DNA of 5,411 nt from Puniceicoccales bacterium (GTDB taxonomy: Bacteria > Verrucomicrobiota > Verrucomicrobiia > Opitutales > LL51), in NCBI GenBank assembly GCA_031259665.1, contig JAIRLD010000110.1, positions 1-5,411 on the forward strand, in the 5' to 3' direction. The notes beneath the pieces are model-generated. The model did no database searches. It worked only from the letters and a program-made list of their open reading frames with translations, and had not been told where the DNA came from. Below, piece by piece: positions 1 through 5,387 of the stretch. A program made the translations under genes and the position numbers. How positions within the stretch are numbered: position 1 is the stretch's first letter; each line of letters opens with the position of its first letter.

Positions 1-44
1 AAGGAGTCCATGACTCCTTGTGGGGTGTGGGGGCAAAGCCCCAC
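1..44 (+). repeat. GC-rich double-hairpin intergenic repeat, left copy, cut by window edge
   Basis: Two adjacent stem-loops. The first spans 1-19: AAGGAGTC pairs with GACTCCTT over 8 bp around a 3-base loop. The second spans 27-44: GTGGGG pairs with CCCCAC over 6 bp, and a shifted pairing through GGGGC/GCCCC is also possible. The same order of elements (AAGGAG hairpin, then a GGGG-run hairpin) occurs on the - strand at 5224-5275, so this is a repeat family rather than a lone terminator. The element starts at the first base of the window and may continue to the left. No T-run follows it; the next bases are A-rich. Its role is unknown: it could be a REP-like or MITE-like element, or a transcript-end structure for a gene to the left. 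Confidence 0.6.
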
Positions 45-54
45 AAAGTAAAAC

Positions 55-107
55 TTGACAAAAAGCGAAAAACCGGGAACGTGTGTACAAAAGCCAAGCG
101 GTATATT
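55..107 (+). promoter_or_regulatory. Possible promoter region for the DNA glycosylase gene
   Basis: A perfect -35 hexamer TTGACA lies at 55-60, but no good -10 sits 16-18 bases after it (77-84 is GC-rich). TATATT at 102-107 is a five-of-six -10 match but has no -35 partner, and it would give a leader of only about 10 bases. No Shine-Dalgarno sequence precedes the ATG at 123, which would fit a very short leader. The TTGACA is part of a 10-mer, AAAACTTGAC, that also occurs beside the right-hand hairpin repeat, so it may belong to the repeat rather than to this gene. This is a weak call. Confidence 0.2.
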
Positions 108-122
108 TAAAATTAATTAGCA

Positions 123-617
123 ATGGTACATTTAGAACATCCTTTTGAGCCTATTTTCAACGAAAAATCCGAGGTACTCATTTTGGGATCTTTTCCTTCT
201 GTCGCTTCTAGGAAACAAAATTTTTATTATGCTCATCCTCAAAATCGATTCTGGAAAATAATAGCCCATTTAACAAAAATAGATCCTATTCCTACCGATA
301 TCGAAGGGAAAAAATTCATACTACTTGCCCATAAAATTGCATTGTGGGATGTGATTCAAAGTTGCAATATCGAAAATTCTAACGACAATCGTATTACCAA
401 CGTTACTCCTGCCAATTTATTTTCCTTATTAAAAAATGCTCCCATTAGGCATATTTTTACAAATGGACACAAGGCTTACCAATTGTATAACAAATATCTT
501 TCTTTGAATATTTTTTACCCTGTAAGCAAATTACCTTCAACAAGCCCTGCCAATGCAATTTATGATTTTGAAAAATTAATTCATTGCTGGGGTATAATAA
601 AACAATATTTAAATTAA
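123..617 (+). CDS. Hypoxanthine (deoxyinosine)-DNA glycosylase, UDG superfamily family 6
   Basis: This 164-residue protein is a complete single-domain uracil-DNA-glycosylase-fold enzyme. Family members remove hypoxanthine, the deamination product of adenine, from DNA and so start base excision repair in the cytoplasm. The sequence shows the first active-site motif GSFPSVASR (22-30), followed by FYYAHPQNRFW (34-44). N41 of this stretch is the likely catalytic asparagine by family analogy. ALWDVIQSC (73-81) and IFTNGHKA (111-118) are further conserved blocks. The second active-site motif is LPSTSPANA (137-145), which takes the place of the HPSPLS loop of other UDGs. Length is normal for the family. 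The ATG at 123 fits the usual N-terminus, with about 17 residues before the first core strand, although no ribosome binding site is visible. The gene is clearly more AT-rich than alaS and fabV, so horizontal acquisition is possible. The main alternative is a Mug-like or other UDG family, which the FYYAHPQNRFW stretch argues against. Confidence 0.88.
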   Translation: MVHLEHPFEPIFNEKSEVLILGSFPSVASRKQNFYYAHPQNRFWKIIAHLTKIDPIPTDIEGKKFILLAHKIALWDVIQSCNIENSNDNRITNVTPANLFSLLKNAPIRHIFTNGHKAYQLYNKYLSLNIFYPVSKLPSTSPANAIYDFEKLIHCWGIIKQYLN

Positions 618-684
618 ATTTTTATTTTTGCAAAACTTACAAATTGAACAAAAAAATCCTATTTCTGGGATGGGGACGATAAAA

Positions 685-690
685 TATAAT
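685..690 (+). promoter_or_regulatory. Candidate -10 box upstream of the P-loop kinase-like gene
   Basis: An exact TATAAT occurs 33 bases before the ATG at 724. It would place the transcript start near 697 and give a leader of about 27 bases. The matching -35 position (around 662-667, TTTCTG) is poor. The surrounding sequence is AT-rich, so a chance match is quite possible. If it is real, it supports translation from the ATG at 724 rather than from the upstream TTG or ATG, since both of those would lie before the transcript start. Confidence 0.25.
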
Positions 691-723
691 TTACTTTTCC
701 GGCGTTGTTTTAAATTATTCTCC

Positions 724-1242
724 ATGAATTTGCCGCAAAGGATTATGATATTTGGCCGTCCGGGAAGTGGAAAATCGACCTTTGCTTACGAACTGCACCA
801 AAAAACACAAATTCCCATTTTTTATGGGGACAAGTATTTTTTTGGGACTAATTGGAAAATGAAATCCCCGGAAGAATGTTTCCAAATCCAGCAATCTTTC
901 ATTCATCAATCGCGTTGGATCATCGATGGCAATTGTATCAGTTGTCCCGACACTTTTGAGCAACGCTTTGTCCTAGCTGACCTTGTTATTTACTTCAATT
1001 TTCCACGATGGCTATGTCTTTTTCGCATTTTGAAACGGCGTCTTTTCAGGGATAAAAAAATCGATGACCGTGCCGAAAATTGTCGGGAATCTATTAGTTG
1101 GTCTCTCTTAAAATTTGCATGGAACTGCGAAAAATACTTTATCCCTTTTATCCGAAGATTAAGGACCCAATGTCCATTAAAAAACTTTGTGGAAATAAAG
1201 AAAACGAAAAATCTCGATAATTTAATGAGCCATTTCGCTTAA
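724..1242 (+). CDS. P-loop NTPase, FlaR/'topology modulation protein'-like, adenylate-kinase-related
   Basis: This is a 172-residue cytoplasmic protein of the small P-loop kinase-like group often labelled DNA topology modulation protein or FlaR. Walker A is GRPGSGKST (11-19), directly after the first strand RIMIF. YGDKYFFGTNW (34-44) matches the family's conserved Asp/Trp segment. WIIDGN (65-70), ADLVIYFNFPRWLCLFRILKRR (85-106) and the C-terminal FVEIKK strand (155-160) are also typical. The arginine-rich ILKRR/RLFR part resembles a lid. The open frame runs back in frame to a TTG at 628 and an ATG at 670. I chose the ATG at 724 because family members begin a few residues before the P-loop strand and because the extra 32 residues look like translated intergenic sequence. 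No Shine-Dalgarno is visible at any of the three. The gap to the glycosylase gene is then 106 bp. Substrate and role are unknown; nucleotide binding is safe to infer, and kinase activity is only a guess. The gene shares the AT-richness of its upstream neighbour. Confidence 0.8.
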   Translation: MNLPQRIMIFGRPGSGKSTFAYELHQKTQIPIFYGDKYFFGTNWKMKSPEECFQIQQSFIHQSRWIIDGNCISCPDTFEQRFVLADLVIYFNFPRWLCLFRILKRRLFRDKKIDDRAENCRESISWSLLKFAWNCEKYFIPFIRRLRTQCPLKNFVEIKKTKNLDNLMSHFA

Positions 1243-1249
1243 TTTTTTA

Positions 1250-1273
1250 ATACATTCCTTCGATGGAATGTAT
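1250..1273. other. Stem-loop between convergent genes
   Basis: ATACATTCC (1250-1258) pairs perfectly with GGAATGTAT (1265-1273): a 9-bp stem with a 6-base loop, TTCGAT. It sits in the 45-bp gap between the stops of the P-loop gene (+) and alaS (-), where a shared terminator would be expected. It is not a textbook intrinsic terminator, because no T-run follows it on either strand. The T-run at 1243-1248 lies before the stem on the + strand and reads as an A-run after it on the - strand. It may act as a 3'-end stabilising structure or as a weak bidirectional terminator. Confidence 0.5.
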
Positions 1274-1287
1274 ATCCGCAGTAAATG

Positions 1288-3927
1288 TCAAAAAAGTCCA
1301 GAAAATTCTAATCTTTTGGGAAGATTAACCATACCAAAGCTAGGATTGCCACCGCCCCTACCGCCAAATTTTTCAGCAATTTGTTGAGCCGTACGCGATG
1401 CATCACAATGATTTTCTACTCCTCTCGGCGAACAATTTATCATGATCACAGCACTTTCTGCGAGATTTCCAGCTAAAATCGCCACATCACACGCCTCTTT
1501 CTTGATGGCAAGCGTACCCAGCGAGCGCAAATCATTGGGGTGTTCGATTTCAAAAACGCCCTGTACTTTTTTTAAACCATTTTCGTAAATTGCCTGATGA
1601 CAAATCTCGTCGAAAATTTGCCGATTATTTTTTTCTAAAACCACACGCAAACGACGTTCCACTACATTTTTAGTGTGCTGTAGCTGCCTTATTTTTACTA
1701 AAACCTCACTATCTTTTACGGAAAATTGCTGTCCCAATTCCTCAACGAGCGTGATACGGTGGTCCACATATTCCTTGGCAGCACGACCGACAACGGCTTC
1801 GATGCGACGCACCCCGGCAGCAATGGCACTTCCTTTTACAATTTTAAAAATTCCAAGCTCACCGGTAGCGGAAACATGACAGCCACCGCAAAGCTCCATG
1901 GAAACGTCGCCAATGGATAGAACGCGTACCACTTCGCCATATTTTTCGTTAAAATGCGCGATGCACGCCGACGGAATTTCCCTAAAAGGCATTTCCTGGG
2001 CTGTAACGGGCAAATTTTCCAAAATTATAGCATTGACAAAATCCTCGATGGCAACCCACTCATTTCGCGTCAGCGCTGCAAAATGATTAAAATCAAAACG
2101 TAGGCCACAGTCCTCCACGAAGGAACCGTACTGCTTGATATGGTTGCCCAAAACTTTTCGCAACGCCCCATGCATAATATGGGTCGCCGTATGGTGCCGT
2201 TGAATTTCCTTTCTCCGCGAAATGTCTACGTTTAAAATGACTTTTTCGCCAATATTTAACTCGACATCTCGCGCAATCTTATGTAAAAATATTCCCTGGG
2301 CATTGCGCAGCGTATCGCATATGGCAATCGCTTGTCCGCGGCAAAATAACGTTCCCGAATCACCAATTTCGCCACCCATTTCGCCGTAAAATGGTGTCCG
2401 ATCGACGACGATGAAAGCCGCATCTTCCGCCGAAATAATTTGTAAAACTTTCGCCTCAACACCTTCGAGTTCACCATAGCCCACAAACTGCGTCGCTTCA
2501 CTGAACGTTTCATCGGCAATAGCTACCTGTGATTTTTTCTGTGCACTGCGCGCTCGCTCCCGCTGCATTCCCAATTCGTTTTGGAAACTTTTTTCATCAA
2601 CTTTTAATCCGCGCTCCTTCGCCATCAACTGGGTCAAATCAAAAGGAAAACCGTAGGTATCGTAGAGCGTAAAGGCATCGTGGCCGCTAATTTCGTCATT
2701 TTGAGTCCGCGAAAAAATATCCTCCAACAAAAGGATCCCACGGTCCAATGTCTTTTCAAACATGGCCTCTTCCGCGCCAATGGTTTCGAGAATGATTCTG
2801 CGATTGTGCTGCAATTCTGGAAAAATCGATGCCATTTTTTCGATGACCGTCTCTGCCAAATTTGTAAAATTTTCAACAGAAAATTGTAAACGTTTCGCAA
2901 AAAGGATCGCACGCCGCAAAATTCGTCGCAAAACATAGTGGCGCCCTTCATTGCCCGGCAAAATTCCATCTCCAATTGCAAACGTTAGCGCACGAATGTG
3001 GTCCGCAATGACCCGAAATGCGAAATCGATCTTTTCCTGTTCCCCCATGAATTCGCGATTTGCTGTAACGGTTCCGCGATAAATTTTTCCACATAGAGCA
3101 GTGATTTTGTCAAAAATATAGGTAAATAAATCGCTGCTATAATTGGAAGGTGGCTGCAGAAAATTTGAAAAATTATTCGTTGTTTTCACAATTCCGGCTA
3201 CCCGTTCCAACCCCATTCCCGTATCCACATGTTTATTCTTGAGCGGGGCGAAAGTGCCATCGGCCTGAGCATTAAATTGCATGAAAACGAGATTCCAAAT
3301 TTCCATGCAAAGCGGCGAATCGCGATTAACGAGTTGCCCCCTGCTATCGCCCTTTTCCGTTAAATCGATGTGAATTTCCGAACAAGGACCACAGGGCCCC
3401 GTATCGCCCATCATCCAAAAATTTTCTTTTTTACCGAATCTTAAAATATGCTCCGCCGAATTTAATCCTTCTTCCTCAAAAATGCGTTCCCAATAGCCGT
3501 ACGCTTCCCGATCAAACTCTGCGGGCTCGCCTTCGCCGGGTGAATAAACGGTAACGTATAGACGCTCTTCTGGAAAATGCCAAATTTTTGTCAAAAGCTC
3601 CCAGGCAAATTCGATCGACTCCCGCTTGAAATAGTCGCCAAAGGACCAGTTACCAAGCATCTCGAAAAAGGTATGGTGGTAGGTGTCGAAGCCCACGTCC
3701 TCCAAATCATTGTGCTTGCCACCCGCACGAATGCACTTCTGCGTATCCGCGGTTCGCGAAAATTGAATCGCCCGCTCACCTAATAAAATCGGAACAAATT
3801 GATTCATGCCCGCATTTGTAAATAGTAAATTGGGCGATTCCGGTAATAGTGACGCCGAAGAAACGATCCTATGTCCCTTTTGTTCGAAAAAATCTAAAAA
3901 ACTTTGCCTTAATTCCGTTGAATTCAT
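1288..3927 (-). CDS. alaS: Alanyl-tRNA synthetase (EC 6.1.1.7)
   Basis: Full-length enzyme of 879 residues (E. coli AlaRS is 876) that attaches alanine to tRNA-Ala and clears mischarged Ser/Gly-tRNA. The class II catalytic core fills about residues 1-250, with motif 2 around FTNAGMNQFVPILLG (36-50) and CIRAGGKHNDLEDVG (65-79), MGDTGPCGPCSEIH (173-186), and motif 3 DTGMGLERV (235-243). The tRNA-recognition domain follows, with NEGRHYVLRRILRRA (326-340) and LYDTYGFPFDLT (421-432). N326 is probably the residue that reads the G3:U70 pair, by analogy with E. coli. The editing domain carries the zinc ligands H579 and H583 in HTATH, and C680 and H684 in CGGCH. The C-terminal DHHA1/C-Ala domain ends with GGRGGGNPSFGM (855-866). 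Nothing is missing. The ATG at 3927 gives the standard N-terminus; only a weak purine stretch (AAGAAA, 4 bases before ATG plus a GG) serves as Shine-Dalgarno. It lies 54 bp after fabV on the same strand, so co-transcription is likely. Confidence 0.98.
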   Translation of the reverse strand: MNSTELRQSFLDFFEQKGHRIVSSASLLPESPNLLFTNAGMNQFVPILLGERAIQFSRTADTQKCIRAGGKHNDLEDVGFDTYHHTFFEMLGNWSFGDYFKRESIEFAWELLTKIWHFPEERLYVTVYSPGEGEPAEFDREAYGYWERIFEEEGLNSAEHILRFGKKENFWMMGDTGPCGPCSEIHIDLTEKGDSRGQLVNRDSPLCMEIWNLVFMQFNAQADGTFAPLKNKHVDTGMGLERVAGIVKTTNNFSNFLQPPSNYSSDLFTYIFDKITALCGKIYRGTVTANREFMGEQEKIDFAFRVIADHIRALTFAIGDGILPGNEGRHYVLRRILRRAILFAKRLQFSVENFTNLAETVIEKMASIFPELQHNRRIILETIGAEEAMFEKTLDRGILLLEDIFSRTQNDEISGHDAFTLYDTYGFPFDLTQLMAKERGLKVDEKSFQNELGMQRERARSAQKKSQVAIADETFSEATQFVGYGELEGVEAKVLQIISAEDAAFIVVDRTPFYGEMGGEIGDSGTLFCRGQAIAICDTLRNAQGIFLHKIARDVELNIGEKVILNVDISRRKEIQRHHTATHIMHGALRKVLGNHIKQYGSFVEDCGLRFDFNHFAALTRNEWVAIEDFVNAIILENLPVTAQEMPFREIPSACIAHFNEKYGEVVRVLSIGDVSMELCGGCHVSATGELGIFKIVKGSAIAAGVRRIEAVVGRAAKEYVDHRITLVEELGQQFSVKDSEVLVKIRQLQHTKNVVERRLRVVLEKNNRQIFDEICHQAIYENGLKKVQGVFEIEHPNDLRSLGTLAIKKEACDVAILAGNLAESAVIMINCSPRGVENHCDASRTAQQIAEKFGGRGGGNPSFGMVNLPKRLEFSGLF

Positions 3928-3948
3928 ACCGTTTCTTATTTCAATTTT

Positions 3949-3986
3949 TTAACCTGTATAATTCATGTTAACCTGTATAATTCATG
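3949..3986. repeat. Perfect 19-bp tandem duplication at the fabV-alaS junction
   Basis: The unit ttaacctgtataattcatg occurs twice with no gap and no mismatch (3949-3967 and 3968-3986). The copy nearer fabV includes that gene's stop codon (3982-3984). On the - strand each copy contains ATG AAT TAT ACA GGT TAA, so two identical five-codon micro-ORFs (MNYTG) lie between fabV and alaS. The first ATG overlaps the fabV TGA as ATGA. On the + strand each copy contains TATAAT, but no properly spaced -35 is present. The exactness suggests a recent duplication, for example by replication slippage. Confidence 0.9.
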
Positions 3987-5142
3987 AAATCTCTATATCT
4001 TTCCCATAATCCACACCGGCTACGCCAAAACCGAATAATCGTAAAAAATCCTGATAATAACCGCCAAAATCCGATAGCGTACGTAAATTTTCCGTCGAAA
4101 TTCTAGGCCAAATTGCCTTCACTTCCCGCTGTACATCGTCGCGCATCTCCAAATTGTCGAGACGAATCCGCCCCACTTCGTCGCGATTGGCATTAAAATG
4201 CGAGGAAAATAAACGGTACATTTGTTCAATGCAACCCTCGTGAATCCCCTTCTGTTTCATGATTTTGAATAGTATCGAATTGTAAAGCGGTACCACCGGT
4301 ATGGCCGAACTCGCCTGCGTCACCACTGCCTTATTCACCGAAATCATCGCTTCACCCTGTAATTTTTCTAACTTATTTTGGATATTTTTTGCAGATTGCT
4401 CCAGGTGATCTTTCGCCCTGCCAATCGTTCCATGGGTGTAAATCGGCCATGTCACTTCAGGCCCAATGTAGGAATAGGCACAGGTCCGTACCCCTTTTGC
4501 TAAAACATCTGCCGCGAGTAGTTGCTCGATCCAACGTTCCCAGTCCTCGCCACCCATAACCTTGCGCGTCGCTTCAATCTCCTCCTCCGTCGCCGGATCA
4601 ATGGCAATTTCTAAAACTTGTTCCGTATCCGTATTAACCGTTTTCCCTAAAAAAGGTGCTTCGATTGGCTTCAATACGGATTTATAGGTCTCACCTGAAA
4701 CGGGATCGGTGCGTCTCGGCGACGCTAAACTATATATAATGCAATCGATTTGACTAAACTTTTCTCGAATTAACGCAATCGCTTGCCCCTTGATCGCATC
4801 GGAAAAAGCATCGCCATTGATACTTTCCGAAAGTCGTCCTTCCGCCCTGGAAAATTCGTCCAAACTGCGCCCATTGTAAAATCCCGCCGAACCTAACTTG
4901 CCCTCCGTTTCCGGTCGCTCAAAGTAAACACCAATCGTGTCCGCCTTACACCCAAACGACGCTACGATGCGACTCGCTAAACCATAGCCGGTGGATGCCC
5001 CAATAATAAGCACTTTCTTCGGAGAATCAACAATCTCTCCCTGCGATTTTACATAGTTAATCTGCCTTAAAACATTTTTCTTACATCCTTCCGAATGCGC
5101 CGTAACACATATAAACCCGCGAACTTTCGGTTCTATAATCAT
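3982..5142 (-). CDS. fabV: NADH-dependent enoyl-ACP / trans-2-enoyl-CoA reductase, FabV type
   Basis: This 386-residue single-chain short-chain dehydrogenase-like enzyme reduces the double bond of trans-2-enoyl-ACP or -CoA with NADH, the last step of each fatty-acid elongation round. The N-terminal segment IIEPKVRGFICVTAHSEGC (2-20) is typical of FabV. The nucleotide-binding loop is GASTGYGLASRI (48-59), followed by the acidic end of strand 2, GVYFERP (71-77), which fits a preference for NADH. INGDAFSD (108-115) and YSLASPRR (137-144) are family blocks. The catalytic pair of the Y-x8-K motif is Y235 and K244 in PIYTHGTIGRAK; these numbers equal those of Yersinia FabV when counting starts at the ATG at 5142. 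VNKAVVTQASSAIPVVPLY (269-287) follows. The frame stays open upstream to 5265, but that part crosses GC hairpins and is not coding. AGGAAG lies 6 bases before the chosen ATG. The C-terminus (GVDYGKDIEIS) is somewhat shorter than in many FabV proteins. FabV enzymes are known for low triclosan sensitivity compared with FabI. Confidence 0.96.
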   Translation of the reverse strand: MIIEPKVRGFICVTAHSEGCKKNVLRQINYVKSQGEIVDSPKKVLIIGASTGYGLASRIVASFGCKADTIGVYFERPETEGKLGSAGFYNGRSLDEFSRAEGRLSESINGDAFSDAIKGQAIALIREKFSQIDCIIYSLASPRRTDPVSGETYKSVLKPIEAPFLGKTVNTDTEQVLEIAIDPATEEEIEATRKVMGGEDWERWIEQLLAADVLAKGVRTCAYSYIGPEVTWPIYTHGTIGRAKDHLEQSAKNIQNKLEKLQGEAMISVNKAVVTQASSAIPVVPLYNSILFKIMKQKGIHEGCIEQMYRLFSSHFNANRDEVGRIRLDNLEMRDDVQREVKAIWPRISTENLRTLSDFGGYYQDFLRLFGFGVAGVDYGKDIEIS

Positions 5143-5147
5143 GCTCC

Positions 5148-5161
5148 ACTTCCTAGGAAGT
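5148..5161. promoter_or_regulatory. 14-bp perfect palindrome covering the fabV Shine-Dalgarno
   Basis: ACTTCCTAGGAAGT is a perfect palindrome. On the - strand its right half contains AGGAAG, the fabV ribosome binding site, 6 bases before the ATG at 5142. In RNA it could form a short hairpin (5 bp, loop CTAG) that partly hides the site, or in DNA it could be an operator. The short stem makes a strong RNA effect doubtful. The Shine-Dalgarno itself is a good call and fixes the fabV start; the regulatory reading is speculative. Confidence 0.45.
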
Positions 5162-5181
5162 TTTTTCGCCCATTCAAATTT

Positions 5182-5209
5182 ATTTTCAATAAAAACATAA
5201 AATAGCCAA
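5182..5209 (-). promoter_or_regulatory. Candidate fabV-alaS promoter
   Basis: Reading the - strand, TTGGCT (5209-5204, four of six to TTGACA) and GAAAAT (5187-5182, four of six to TATAAT) are 16 bases apart. They would start a transcript about 33 bases before the fabV ATG. The stretch 5161-5206 is AT-rich and lies between the GC hairpin repeat and the gene, which is where a promoter is expected. Both boxes are weak matches, so this is a placement guess only. Confidence 0.2.
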
Positions 5210-5223
5210 AGGGCTTCGACTGC

Positions 5224-5275
5224 CCAGGGTGGCTCCGCCCCCCTGGACCCCCTGCAAGGAGGCACAGCCTCCTTG
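5224..5275 (-). repeat. GC-rich double-hairpin intergenic repeat, right copy
   Basis: There are two stem-loops. At 5255-5275 CAAGGAGGC pairs with GCCTCCTTG (9 bp, loop ACA). At 5224-5246 CCAGGG-T-GGC pairs with GCC-C-CCCTGG (10 positions with one T-C mismatch, loop TCC). Read on the - strand the order is the AAGGAG hairpin, a GGGGT run, then the G-run hairpin with a GGAGCC-like core. This is the same architecture and partly the same bases as 1-44 on the + strand. CCTCCTT is repeated once more at 5277-5283. The element lies about 80 bp upstream of fabV and holds no plausible gene. Confidence 0.65.
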
Positions 5276-5285
5276 ACCTCCTTCG

Positions 5286-5324
5286 GCGGCCGAGCCCGGC
5301 GCGTTCCGCGCTAGGCTCGGCCGC
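5286..5324. repeat. Long GC-rich imperfect palindrome
   Basis: GCGGCCGAGCC (5286-5296) pairs perfectly with GGCTCGGCCGC (5314-5324). After one C-A mismatch and a G-T wobble, an inner GCGCG/CGCGC stem (5299-5303 with 5307-5311) closes on a 3-base loop, TTC. The whole is an 18-position stem. On the + strand a T-run (5334-5340) follows after 9 bases, so it resembles a + strand terminator with an unusually long gap. No + strand gene leads into it within this window, so it is more likely part of the intergenic repeat cluster. Confidence 0.7.
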
Positions 5325-5350
5325 AAAGTCAAGTTTTTTTCTTTTAGTGC

Positions 5351-5387
5351 CGCGCAAATCCTGCGCAATTTGCGCAGGATTTGCGCG
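5351..5387 (+). terminator. Perfect 17-bp-stem hairpin followed by T-rich sequence
   Basis: CGCGCAAATCCTGCGCA (5351-5367) is followed by a 3-base loop, ATT, and its exact complement (5371-5387). The arms themselves hold repeated GCGCA/TGCGC elements. Ten bases after the stem comes a run of eight T (5398-5405), then more T to the window end. The shape suggests an intrinsic terminator on the + strand, but no gene on that strand ends here and the T-run is further away than usual. It may equally be a repeat-family palindrome. From 5143 to the right edge (about 270 bp) I see no coding sequence. Confidence 0.4.

Noticed and set aside
1..44. CRISPR-like or tRNA-like structure from the hairpins at the left edge
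   Set aside because: There are no regularly spaced repeats, and neither arm lengths nor conserved loop bases fit a tRNA.
715..963. 82-codon - strand open frame opposite the P-loop gene
   Set aside because: It lies antisense to the Walker A and WIIDGN region, which is clearly coding on the + strand.
1673..3783. Several open frames of 60-115 codons inside alaS on both strands
   Set aside because: They are out-of-frame shadows of a conserved full-length alaS and show no family signature of their own.
3957..3981. Two TATAAT boxes on the + strand as antisense promoters into fabV
   Set aside because: No properly spaced -35 is present, and the boxes follow simply from the 19-bp duplication.
5148..5166. 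Palindrome followed by TTTTTT on the + strand as an intrinsic terminator
   Set aside because: The stem is only 5 bp with a CTAG loop, and no + strand gene ends before it; the fabV Shine-Dalgarno explains one half.
5204..5214. AGCC/GGCT mini-hairpin followed by T-rich sequence on the - strand
   Set aside because: A 4-bp stem is too weak to support a terminator call.
5143..5265. 41-residue N-terminal extension of fabV in the open frame
   Set aside because: It reads through the GC hairpin repeat, lacks FabV-like residues, and the start at 5142 has a good AGGAAG and puts the catalytic Tyr and Lys at the known 235/244 positions.
5139..5368. Two short - strand open frames across the right-hand hairpins
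   Set aside because: They translate palindromes into Arg/Gly-rich sequence, have no domain pattern or ribosome binding site, and overlap the fabV leader.
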